Below are positions 5,726 to 11,640 of a stretch of DNA of 11,640 nucleotides, in pieces. The translations under genes and the position numbers were made by a program. Position 1 is the stretch's first letter. Each line of letters begins with the position of its first letter. The notes below the pieces were generated by a model. The model was not told the DNA's origin. It did not search any database and worked only from the letters and a program-made list of their open reading frames with translations. This stretch comes from Candidatus Culexmicrobium profundum. GTDB taxonomy: Archaea; Thermoproteota; Methanomethylicia; Culexarchaeales; Culexmicrobiaceae. The stretch covers positions 1-11,640 of the forward strand of contig JANZKD010000045.1 of NCBI GenBank assembly GCA_025061245.1, read 5' to 3'.

Positions 5726-6682
5726 CTAGATTGGTGGTTTTAATTCTAATACGTTTCCTTCAGTTGCTGATTTCAATATCATCTCGCAGATATATACAGC
5801 TAATAGACCGTCTCTACCATTTACTATCGGTTTCTCTTTACCTAGAATTACTTTTATGAAGTGGCTTAACTCTCTTTTTAGTGGTTCTGACCATGTTGTT
5901 GCTGGTGTATATGCGCCTTCAGAGTTGGCTATGGTTATTTCCTGTGTTATGTAGTCTAGGGTTATTATTCCATCACTTCCAGTTACAATTAGCTTCCTAG
6001 TTTTCTTTGGCGTTAGCCAGTTTACTTCTATGAAGGCTGTTGGTAGGTCCTTGAATTTCAGTATGATATTTGCATAGTCTTCGTATCTGTGGTGTATTCT
6101 ACCTGAAATTGCATATACTTCTATTGGATCCTTATTGGTTAGAAATCTCATTATGTCTACGTCATGTATTGCTAGGTCCTTAACTACACCTACATCTCCA
6201 ATTCTAACCGGCCATCTAGAAACTCTTTTAGATGAAATTAACACTACTTTACCTACCTTTCCAGCTTCAATATACTCTTTAACTCTCTGTACACCTGGAT
6301 TGAAGCGTTCTATGTGGTCTACTAGTAGTATTACCCCCTGCTCCTCTGCTGCTTCTATTAGTTTTAATCCATCCTCAACAGTTGTTGTCATTGGCTTTGC
6401 AACTAGTATGTGTTTTCCAGCTCTAACTGAGTCTAGGGCTATTTCTGCATGGGTTATTGATGGTGTGCATATGGATAGTGCATCAATATCTTTCCTCTTC
6501 AACATTTCCTTATAATCCTCATAGGTTTCAATTCCATATCGCTTCTCAACAAACTTCAACCTATCTCTATCAATGTCTGCTGCTGCAACTAGCTCCACAT
6601 TCTCCAATTCACTATAAACTCTAAGGTGATTTTTACCCCAGAATCCGCATCCTATAACTCCAACTCTCACTACTTCACTCAC
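5726..6682 (-). CDS. Gfo/Idh/MocA-family NAD(P)-dependent sugar dehydrogenase
   Basis: This enzyme, 318 residues from the start chosen here, oxidises a hydroxyl of a (nucleotide-)sugar with NAD(P)+. The Rossmann motif GVIGCGFWG comes right at the N-terminus. The usual EKP catalytic-lysine motif appears as AKP, about residue 97 from this start. DLAIHDVDIM carries the second catalytic residue, the histidine. Closest in feel are UDP-GlcNAc 3-dehydrogenases (WlbA type), which would suit its place next to a GlmU-like enzyme, but no aminotransferase is in view. I chose GTG at 6680-6682 because GGAGGTGA lies five bases before it. GTG at 6689-6691 overlaps the upstream stop by four bases but has GGGAGG with no spacer. 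GTG at 6670 is a third option. Substrate is an inference. Confidence 0.9.
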   Translation of the reverse strand: MSEVVRVGVIGCGFWGKNHLRVYSELENVELVAAADIDRDRLKFVEKRYGIETYEDYKEMLKRKDIDALSICTPSITHAEIALDSVRAGKHILVAKPMTTTVEDGLKLIEAAEEQGVILLVDHIERFNPGVQRVKEYIEAGKVGKVVLISSKRVSRWPVRIGDVGVVKDLAIHDVDIMRFLTNKDPIEVYAISGRIHHRYEDYANIILKFKDLPTAFIEVNWLTPKKTRKLIVTGSDGIITLDYITQEITIANSEGAYTPATTWSEPLKRELSHFIKVILGKEKPIVNGRDGLLAVYICEMILKSATEGNVLELKPPI

Positions 6683-6687
6683 CTCTA

Positions 6688-7728
6688 TCACCTCCCTAGA
6701 ATTTTAAGTAGAACTTCAACTGGATCTTCAAGCTCCATGAGCATCCTACTAGTATTAACTCTAAATTTATTGGGTTCATCTAAAATCTTATCCATCATTT
6801 CAACTGCATCTTCAACTCTCCTAAAATGCCATAGTGGGAATCCCTTCGCGCTAAGCCATTCATTTACATGTAGCTTAGCTGGGAATAATGAGATTGAAGG
6901 TATACCTAGCAGTGCTCCCTCCCTAGCCATGGTTCCACCACCAGTTACAACAAGCCTTGAAAATGCTATTAGGCTGGGTGCATCTACAGCTCTCTTAGGA
7001 ATAATAACTCTAGGAAATCTTTCTGAAATAAGCTTCTTCTGGTCTGGGTATCTTGCAAAGTAAACTATCTTCAATTCATTTCTACCATAAATTTCACTTA
7101 AAACCTTAATTGTAGGTGTTTCCATTAGCTTTGGATAATATGATGCCTTAACCTCCTCACTCCTAATAACTACGATTTCATCCCTCCTACTCAATCCAAG
7201 CTTCCTCAAAACACTTGCTTTAGGTTTAAGCTTCTTAATCCATGAAACCTCATCTACACCCTCATATTGAATTAGACGGTTTGGTGGAGCTGCATAGGTG
7301 AATGCCTCCTTTGGAATTGCCTTTGGAATTAAAATTTTATCTGCCAATGGAAGTGTAAGTCTATTAACAAATATTGAGTGGGGTGTGTCATTTAGAAGTA
7401 TTATTGGGATTCCAAGTCCAAAGGCAACTCTAACTGCATCTGGTGATGAAAGTGAAATATGAACTTTGGGTTTCTCATCTAATTTAGATATTAGATCTAG
7501 AAGCTTCTTTGACCTATACAGGCTTGCATATAGTTTTCCTTTTGAGCTTGCTCCGCCATAAACTCCTATTGCTACTGGCTTGACTTTCTTTAACCTAAAT
7601 ATGCCGAGTGTATAGTCATGCTTCCTTGTTGTTATAATTGTTTTCCATCCAATCTTCTCTAATCTACTCTTAATTTCAATCATTAACTGCGCCTGTTTTG
7701 GTGTTAGTGCTTCAAGCCAAGCCAGCAT
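6688..7728 (-). CDS. DUF354 family protein, GT-B-fold glycosyltransferase-like
   Basis: This 346-residue soluble protein is the first gene of its operon. The opening (LTPKQAQLM after a WLEA start) and the TTRKHDYT segment at 33-40 are typical of DUF354. This largely archaeal family, without a settled function, is related in fold to UDP-GlcNAc 2-epimerase and MurG-type GT-B transferases. VVTGGGTMAREGALLGIPSI (260-279) matches the C-terminal nucleotide-sugar-binding glycine-rich loop with a downstream glutamate. There is no signal peptide or membrane segment. ATG at 7726-7728 has no clear ribosome site; the TATA box 27-34 bases upstream suggests a leaderless mRNA. Its TGA lies just before the dehydrogenase start. 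Context argues for a role in making or transferring an amino sugar for surface glycans; the reaction is unknown. Confidence 0.88.
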   Translation of the reverse strand: MLAWLEALTPKQAQLMIEIKSRLEKIGWKTIITTRKHDYTLGIFRLKKVKPVAIGVYGGASSKGKLYASLYRSKKLLDLISKLDEKPKVHISLSSPDAVRVAFGLGIPIILLNDTPHSIFVNRLTLPLADKILIPKAIPKEAFTYAAPPNRLIQYEGVDEVSWIKKLKPKASVLRKLGLSRRDEIVVIRSEEVKASYYPKLMETPTIKVLSEIYGRNELKIVYFARYPDQKKLISERFPRVIIPKRAVDAPSLIAFSRLVVTGGGTMAREGALLGIPSISLFPAKLHVNEWLSAKGFPLWHFRRVEDAVEMMDKILDEPNKFRVNTSRMLMELEDPVEVLLKILGR

Positions 7729-7754
7729 TTTAGGTCACAAATTAACTGGTTTTT

Positions 7755-7762
7755 CTATAAAC
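7755..7762 (-). promoter_or_regulatory. TATA box of the DUF354-dehydrogenase-GlmU operon
   Basis: The minus strand reads GTTTATAG, centred about 30 bases before the ATG at 7728, so transcription should begin within a few bases of that codon. It lies only some 17 bases from the oppositely oriented TATA box of the TrmB-family gene, so the two promoters probably interfere or are co-regulated. Confidence 0.5.
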
Positions 7763-7775
7763 TCAGTAAAATGTA

Positions 7776-7787
7776 AAAATATATAAG
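7776..7787 (+). promoter_or_regulatory. TATA box of the TrmB-family regulator gene
   Basis: AAAATATATAAG is a near-consensus archaeal TATA box. Its centre is about 28 bases before ATG 7811, predicting a start of transcription at 7808-7811 and a leaderless mRNA. This supports the ATG at 7811 over longer alternatives. Confidence 0.6.
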
Positions 7788-7810
7788 TTTTCTTCAAATA
7801 CCTTTTCTTG

Positions 7811-8617
7811 ATGATGGAGTTTCTAGAGAAGTTAAAGTCTATTGGTTTAACTGAGTATGAAGCTAAAGCCTATCTTGCACTCCTAAATAGAGCTGAGCTT
7901 ACAGCTGAGGAGGTTAGTGTTGCATCTGAAGTTCCACTCCCCAGGGTTTATGGAGTTTTAGAGCAGCTTGCAGAGAAGGGTTTCATAAGGATACTTCCAG
8001 GTCGACCTAGAAAGTTTGAGGCATTCCCACCTAAAAAGGCCTTTGAGCAATATGTAAAGTTTAGGGAGAAACTTATGGCTGAGGAAATTAAACGTATGGA
8101 GGAAGTATTCTCAGATGTGGAGAGAAGTCTTGAGGAAATTTATTGGAGGACTAGGCTTAAAATTAAGCCTGAAGAACTACTTGAACCCTTATCCGACCTA
8201 TATGAAATGGAGGTTAAGACTAGGCATATTATTAGTGAAGCTAGAGAGGAAATATTAATTTTCACAGAATTATTCTCATGGTTTCCAAGAGTTGTTAGGG
8301 AGATTAGAAGTGCAATTGAACGTGGAGTTAGGGTTAGAGTTTTAATGTGTACTTCAACTGTGAAGGCTATTAATATTGCTAGGCAGTTGAGGGAGATGGG
8401 TGTGGAGGTTCGTGAAGCACCTGAATCATGGTATCCAACCAGGGGGACAATTGTGGATAAGCGTAAATTGGTTTTCTTAATTTGGGCTGCGGAGGAAGAG
8501 GAGAGATATTGGTATCCAACATTGTATAGGCCTCATTACACTGAGAATAAGGGTTTGATTCGAGTTTTCCTGGATGCCTTTGAGAGGAGATGGTCTTTAG
8601 CTAAGCCAATCTCCTAA
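7811..8617 (+). CDS. TrmB-family transcriptional regulator
   Basis: This DNA-binding regulator is 268 residues from ATG 7811. TTG at 7808 and ATG at 7814 are also in frame; I chose 7811 from the TATA spacing. Residues 1-75 form a TrmB winged helix (LKSIGLTEYEAKAYLALL, then a VASEVPLPRVYGVLEQLAEKG recognition helix and a GRPRKFEA wing). Residues 77-112 look like a coiled-coil dimerisation linker. Residues about 135-260 match the C-terminal effector domain of TrmB proteins, which binds sugars such as maltose or glucose in Thermococcales. It is divergent from the DUF354 operon with back-to-back promoters, a common layout for autoregulated control of a neighbouring operon. No TrmB-type TATCAC-N5-GTGATA operator is visible, so the site and the ligand are unknown. 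It ends tail-to-tail with a 4-base overlap on the next gene. Confidence 0.88.
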   Translation: MMEFLEKLKSIGLTEYEAKAYLALLNRAELTAEEVSVASEVPLPRVYGVLEQLAEKGFIRILPGRPRKFEAFPPKKAFEQYVKFREKLMAEEIKRMEEVFSDVERSLEEIYWRTRLKIKPEELLEPLSDLYEMEVKTRHIISEAREEILIFTELFSWFPRVVREIRSAIERGVRVRVLMCTSTVKAINIARQLREMGVEVREAPESWYPTRGTIVDKRKLVFLIWAAEEEERYWYPTLYRPHYTENKGLIRVFLDAFERRWSLAKPIS

Positions 8618-8862
8618 CCCTTTCCTAAAACCTTAACCTTATAGTATTTTACCAGTGATCTCCAGAATAGAAGCCATATTAATGCTATTATTCCTGCTCC
8701 AATAAGCTTAATTAATCCCTCTAAAACTGCGAATAGATAATTTGGTTTTGGAATTGTTATTGGTACGATGATTCTGTCAATAGCTATGAATGCTAGTAGC
8801 ATTGTAATCCAGCCTAGAATCATTATTCCAATTAATTCACAGCTTCTCTCAATCACCCTCAC
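8614..8862 (-). CDS. Small two-helix membrane protein of unknown function, coupled to the GPT gene
   Basis: This 82-residue protein is one I do not recognise. It has two hydrophobic segments (about residues 9-27 and 44-67), with one aspartate (D29) at the end of the first and a proline-rich turn (VPITIPKP) between them. It ends in a basic tail (RSLVKYYKVKVLGKG), which should place the C-terminus in the cytoplasm. GTG at 8860-8862 overlaps the stop of the phosphoglycosyltransferase gene by four bases (GTGA), with GGGGGTTAGG upstream, so it is translated from the same mRNA by coupling. That coupling and the clean frame argue for a real gene. It may be a small partner or stabiliser of the phosphoglycosyltransferase, but this is inference from position only. 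Its end overlaps the TrmB gene end by four bases. Confidence 0.7.
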   Translation of the reverse strand: MRVIERSCELIGIMILGWITMLLAFIAIDRIIVPITIPKPNYLFAVLEGLIKLIGAGIIALIWLLFWRSLVKYYKVKVLGKG

Positions 8863-9872
8863 AACCTAACCCCCATCAAGAAGGCTGTAACTATCCCTAA
8901 AATGCTTGAAACGGCTGATAGGGCGAGATAGGATTTTACTAGTTCAAGTTCCGTGGCTGGTCCTTTGAGTAGTAGTAGGTTTGCTAGTGTTGATGGTGCC
9001 TTTGAGTTTAGATTTGCTCTTAAAACTCCATTTTCATCAACAATTACTGGGCGCTCCTTAATTTCATGTCTCTCTAGTAGGCCTCCTAGACTTGATAGTG
9101 AGTAGAAGGCATTCATTATGAAGGGTATTAGGGCTGTAACTCCTACGATTTCAAGTCCACCTATAACTGATATGGCTCCAATGGCTGCACCGACACTTAG
9201 ACTTCCAACATCACCTGAAAATACCCTTGCTGGATACCTATTATACCAGTAATATGCTATTAATGCTCCTAGAAGTGTAGCTGACATTAAAGCTGCATAA
9301 AATCTCCCTAGAATTAATGATGATATTAGTAGGGATAGTGAGATCATAACACATGAACCTGACATTACACCATTATATGTATCCATCATGTTGACTGCAT
9401 TGGCTGGAACTGCAATGGCGAAGGGTAGTAGAAGCCAATAGGCAATGGTTAATCTAAGTCTACCAATAAATGGCAGTACTGGTCTACCAAGCCTAATTTG
9501 TCTTGGGAAAATTAATCCCATAACTACTATGGGTATGAAGGTTAATATTGTTAGGGCTGTCTTAACCTTAGCCTTTAAGGTGTATAGGTCATCTATGAAG
9601 CCTATAATTGCAGTTAGGATTATGGTTGCTAAATAGGCTATAAATTTCGGTGCTGCTTTAGGGTCAATTATTAGTGAAACTATTGCTCCAACTATTATTC
9701 CTAGAATTATTCCAATTCCACCCATCTCAGCTATTTCAGGTTTATCCGGCTTGTGTACGTCTATGCCGACAATACCCTTACTCTTCAAGTATTTGATTAG
9801 CTTCGGCATGACTAGGAATGTTGTTATGAATGATGATGCTAGCACTAGGATTATAGTCGCCATTCTGTTCAT
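8859..9872 (-). CDS. Polyprenyl/dolichyl-phosphate GlcNAc-1-phosphate transferase-like (glycosyltransferase family 4)
   Basis: This 337-residue integral membrane enzyme of the MraY/WecA/Alg7 superfamily has about ten membrane segments. It should transfer a HexNAc-1-phosphate from a UDP-sugar to dolichyl or polyprenyl phosphate, the first step of lipid-linked glycan assembly. Motifs in order: GIDVHKPDKPEIAEMGG (36-52), GFIDD (91-95, paired aspartates), NAVNMMDTYNG (158-168, Mg-binding aspartate 164), FSGDVGS (218-224). A cytoplasmic loop with ERHEIKERP (267-275) follows. The third motif has DTYNG where bacterial enzymes have DGxDG or DGxNG. Archaea lack murein, so an AglH/Alg7-like role in N-glycosylation is likely. 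The start is ATG at 9870-9872 with GGTGG seven bases upstream. It is followed by the coupled 82-residue membrane protein and divergent from the flippase. Confidence 0.9.
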   Translation of the reverse strand: MNRMATIILVLASSFITTFLVMPKLIKYLKSKGIVGIDVHKPDKPEIAEMGGIGIILGIIVGAIVSLIIDPKAAPKFIAYLATIILTAIIGFIDDLYTLKAKVKTALTILTFIPIVVMGLIFPRQIRLGRPVLPFIGRLRLTIAYWLLLPFAIAVPANAVNMMDTYNGVMSGSCVMISLSLLISSLILGRFYAALMSATLLGALIAYYWYNRYPARVFSGDVGSLSVGAAIGAISVIGGLEIVGVTALIPFIMNAFYSLSSLGGLLERHEIKERPVIVDENGVLRANLNSKAPSTLANLLLLKGPATELELVKSYLALSAVSSILGIVTAFLMGVRL

Positions 9873-9889
9873 CGCTCATCCACCAAACA

Positions 9890-9899
9890 CTATACATAA
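9890..9899 (-). promoter_or_regulatory. Candidate TATA box for the phosphoglycosyltransferase gene
   Basis: The minus strand reads CTTATGTATAG about 23 bases before the ATG at 9872. It is a weak TATA match but correctly placed for transcription starting at or near the start codon. Confidence 0.35.
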
Positions 9900-9934
9900 G
9901 CATTTAACTGTGTTTCTATCTTAAATTTTAACGC

Positions 9935-9943
9935 TAATATAAA
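9935..9943 (+). promoter_or_regulatory. Candidate TATA box for the flippase gene
   Basis: TAATATAAA is centred about 25 bases before ATG 9963, predicting a nearly leaderless mRNA. A second AT-rich element, TTAAATTTTAA at 9921-9931, would start transcription about 13 bases earlier and give only a very short leader, so it remains an alternative. Confidence 0.45.
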
Positions 9944-9962
9944 GATTGACGAGGATGACTAG

Positions 9963-11486
9963 ATGTCCGAGCGAAAAATACGGTTGCGATATGCAGGCTT
10001 CGTAAACTTTGCATCCAATTTAATCAGCATTTTCACTGGATTGATGTTTGTAACCATGACTTCCAGGCGTCTAAGTGATGTTGAATTTGGATTATGGCAT
10101 TACATTGGCACTATAATACAGTATATTGTTCTCCCTGTAAGCTTAACCAATTATTGGCTTACTAGATATGCTGGTAGAGGTTTTAGGGTTGGTAAAACTG
10201 GTTTAATTTTAAATTCAGCTGTAATGATTATAATGATTGGTCTTTACGCTCTAGTCTATCCCTTCATATCTCCCCCAGTTACTGGAATTGAAAACTTATT
10301 CATTCTTCTCTTCCTAATAGTTATCCTTCAAATTCCAGCTGAATATTACTCTGCTTCACTTACTGCTCTTGCAAAGGGTGTTGCTCCTCAAGCGACAGGT
10401 TATGGGCAACTTGTATTAGAGCCCATGAAGCTTATTGTAGGCTACTTCCTAGTAATACAGCTTCAATGGAAGCTTGTTGGCGCCCTATTATCCTTTATAA
10501 TTGCTCGTTACGCCTATGCACTCTTTTTAGCCTTATATTTACGTAGAGATTTGGGTGATGGTTTACAGCCTGATTTAATGAAGAAGTGGGTTAAGTTATG
10601 GTGGCTCCCAGCCTATAATCTCGTTCTCCTAAGCTACCTGCGCTCCATAGATGTGATGATGATATCCTACATGACTAATTCAACTGTTCCCATAGCTCAT
10701 ATGAAGGCTATTCAAACAATAATTGCAGTCATATTATACTCCAACATGCTTGCATCAGCACTTTATCCTAGACTTCTCCGCGGCGGTGGAGCTGAGGATA
10801 TTAAGATTGTAATTGAATATGTTTCAATGTTTTCATTTCCAATGGTTTTCGGAACCATGGCTATGGCTAAAAGTTTTCTATCCCTCTTAAAGGTTGACTT
10901 CGCTGTTTCCTCAAATGCACTTATGGTTTCATCGGTTTACGCTCTATTTTATACTTTTAGTGGTATACTCTCCACCTGTCTAGTGGGTATTGAGAAGGTT
11001 GAATTGAATGAGGATACATCTTTCATTGATTATGTTAAGAGTAAGTTGTTCATTGTTCCCTCTGCACGTCTAGTTGTTTACTCCCTAATGATTTCAATGC
11101 TATATGTATTTCTTAACTACACTTCAATTGTAAATATTAGTGATCCATCATTCATCGTGTTTGGATGGAGTTTAATTAGAGCTATATCCTTCCTCATCCT
11201 ACTATTATACTTCTGGTTTAAGGTTAGACGTGAATTGAGTGTAATTTTACCCTACAAGAGAGTTTTGAAGTATCTTTTATCCTCCATAGTAATGTTTATT
11301 GTCTTATGGTTTACTGGTATTGGTAGAGTTGCATATGAGAGATTTGCTGACGCTCTAATATCCTCTGTTATGGGTGTAGCTCTTGGAGCGGCAATATACT
11401 TTTCAATATTATTTGTAATTGATGATGAGACGAGGAAGCTTGTTAGAGATTCAATTCGAGAAATTAGACGTATTATTGGTCTTTAA
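9963..11486 (+). CDS. Wzx-like oligosaccharide flippase (MVF/MATE superfamily)
   Basis: This 507-residue polytopic membrane protein has about 12-14 hydrophobic segments. Its N-terminus (FVNFASNLISIFTGLMFVTM, then RRLSDVEFGLW at 35-45) is characteristic of polysaccharide/O-antigen flippases, in which a first helix is followed by a conserved FGxW/Y turn. It should move lipid-linked oligosaccharide across the membrane for surface glycosylation. A soluble-looking insertion at about 345-366 (EKVELNEDTSFIDYVKSKLF) between helices recalls other archaeal flippases. The C-terminal tail is strongly charged (DDETRKLVRDSIREIRR). The start is ATG 9963, with GAGGA at 9951-9955. It is divergent from the phosphoglycosyltransferase. 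The glycan carried cannot be read from sequence. It ends one base before the stop of the convergent epimerase fragment. Confidence 0.88.
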   Translation: MSERKIRLRYAGFVNFASNLISIFTGLMFVTMTSRRLSDVEFGLWHYIGTIIQYIVLPVSLTNYWLTRYAGRGFRVGKTGLILNSAVMIIMIGLYALVYPFISPPVTGIENLFILLFLIVILQIPAEYYSASLTALAKGVAPQATGYGQLVLEPMKLIVGYFLVIQLQWKLVGALLSFIIARYAYALFLALYLRRDLGDGLQPDLMKKWVKLWWLPAYNLVLLSYLRSIDVMMISYMTNSTVPIAHMKAIQTIIAVILYSNMLASALYPRLLRGGGAEDIKIVIEYVSMFSFPMVFGTMAMAKSFLSLLKVDFAVSSNALMVSSVYALFYTFSGILSTCLVGIEKVELNEDTSFIDYVKSKLFIVPSARLVVYSLMISMLYVFLNYTSIVNISDPSFIVFGWSLIRAISFLILLLYFWFKVRRELSVILPYKRVLKYLLSSIVMFIVLWFTGIGRVAYERFADALISSVMGVALGAAIYFSILFVIDDETRKLVRDSIREIRRIIGL

Positions 11487-11487
11487 T

Positions 11488-11640
11488 TTATCTTCTGGGG
11501 CATACTAGTATTGGTCCATAGGTTGCTTCAAACCAGTCTATGGTTCGCCTTAACCCCTCACCTATTCTCATTGATGGCTTAAACCATTCCAGCTCTTTAG
11601 CTATCTCCAGTATCTTCCTATTCTTCCTTAGAATTTTTCA
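11488..11640 (-). CDS. NAD-dependent sugar epimerase/dehydratase, C-terminal end (partial, possibly broken)
   Basis: The minus strand ends in a frame with TAA at 11488-11490. It encodes the typical C-terminus of an extended SDR sugar epimerase (GalE/UDP-glucuronate epimerase type): IAKELEWFKPSMRIGEGLRR followed by TIDWFEATYGP. The conserved sense of this region is elGW.P...leeGl..ti.W. About 49 residues are visible. The enzyme would interconvert a nucleotide sugar, such as UDP-glucose/galactose or a uronate, in the cytoplasm. Oddly, the outermost in-frame codon at 11638-11640 reads TGA, beside a run of five A on the minus strand. Either a frameshift lies at the window edge or the gene is a truncated remnant. 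There is no plausible start codon inside the fragment for an independent gene. Confidence 0.6.

Noticed and set aside
6626..7063. Plus-strand open frame of about 145 codons spanning the dehydrogenase/DUF354 junction
   Set aside because: It is antisense to two well-supported genes and has a Ser/Thr-rich, domain-free product.
7761..7767. ACTCAGT palindrome as a firm operator for the TrmB-family regulator
   Set aside because: It is only seven bases long, matches no known TrmB site and is easily found by chance; kept only as a remark.
1..11640. CRISPR array, insertion sequence, phage or toxin-antitoxin system
   Set aside because: No regularly spaced repeats, transposase, integrase or paired small toxin/antitoxin genes can be seen; the genes are metabolic, transport and glycan functions.

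Overview
The window looks like a moderately AT-rich thermophilic archaeon, most likely from the Thermoproteota/TACK side. The signs are archaeal TATA/BRE-type promoters, frequent TTG and GTG starts behind GGAGG/GGTG ribosome sites, a tRNA-Gly with a bulge-helix-bulge intron, a four-subunit 2-oxoacid:ferredoxin oxidoreductase, a TrmB-family regulator and an archaeal-type lipid-linked glycan gene set. The lineage is an inference; no single marker fixes it.

Layout. (1) 1-1046, minus strand: the two ATPases of a dipeptide/oligopeptide ABC importer, a complete DppD-like gene and the first 28 codons of a DppF-like gene. No permease genes precede them. (2) 1047-1580: about 300 bases without a convincing gene, then tRNA-Gly(UCC) on the minus strand with a 14-nt intron, then a promoter region facing right. 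Strand composition flips sharply at the tRNA. (3) 1581-4527, plus strand: a tight gamma-delta-alpha-beta operon for a VOR/POR-type 2-oxoacid:ferredoxin oxidoreductase, with genes overlapping or 3 nt apart. (4) 4511-7728, minus strand: a three-gene operon read from 7728 downwards, consisting of a DUF354 glycosyltransferase-like protein, a Gfo/Idh/MocA sugar dehydrogenase and a GlmU-like sugar-1-phosphate nucleotidylyltransferase with a left-handed beta-helix. (5) 7811-8617, plus strand: a TrmB-family transcription regulator divergent from that operon. (6) 8614-9872, minus strand: a polyprenyl-phosphate GlcNAc-1-phosphate transferase-like membrane enzyme (MraY/WecA/Alg7 superfamily) coupled to an unrecognised 82-residue two-helix membrane protein. 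(7) 9963-11486, plus strand: a Wzx-like oligosaccharide flippase. (8) 11488-11640, minus strand: the C-terminal end of an NAD-dependent sugar epimerase.

The right-hand 7 kb reads as a surface-glycan island. GlmU-like and Gfo/Idh enzymes would make an activated, possibly modified amino sugar, and the epimerase another nucleotide sugar. The phosphoglycosyltransferase would load the first sugar onto dolichyl or polyprenyl phosphate. The DUF354 protein may add or modify sugars, and the flippase would export the finished lipid-linked glycan, probably for N-glycosylation. The TrmB regulator is a candidate sugar-responsive switch for the island. The left side is central metabolism and transport: peptide uptake supplying amino acids whose 2-oxo acids could be oxidised by the ferredoxin oxidoreductase. 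I see no phage genes, CRISPR arrays or insertion sequences.
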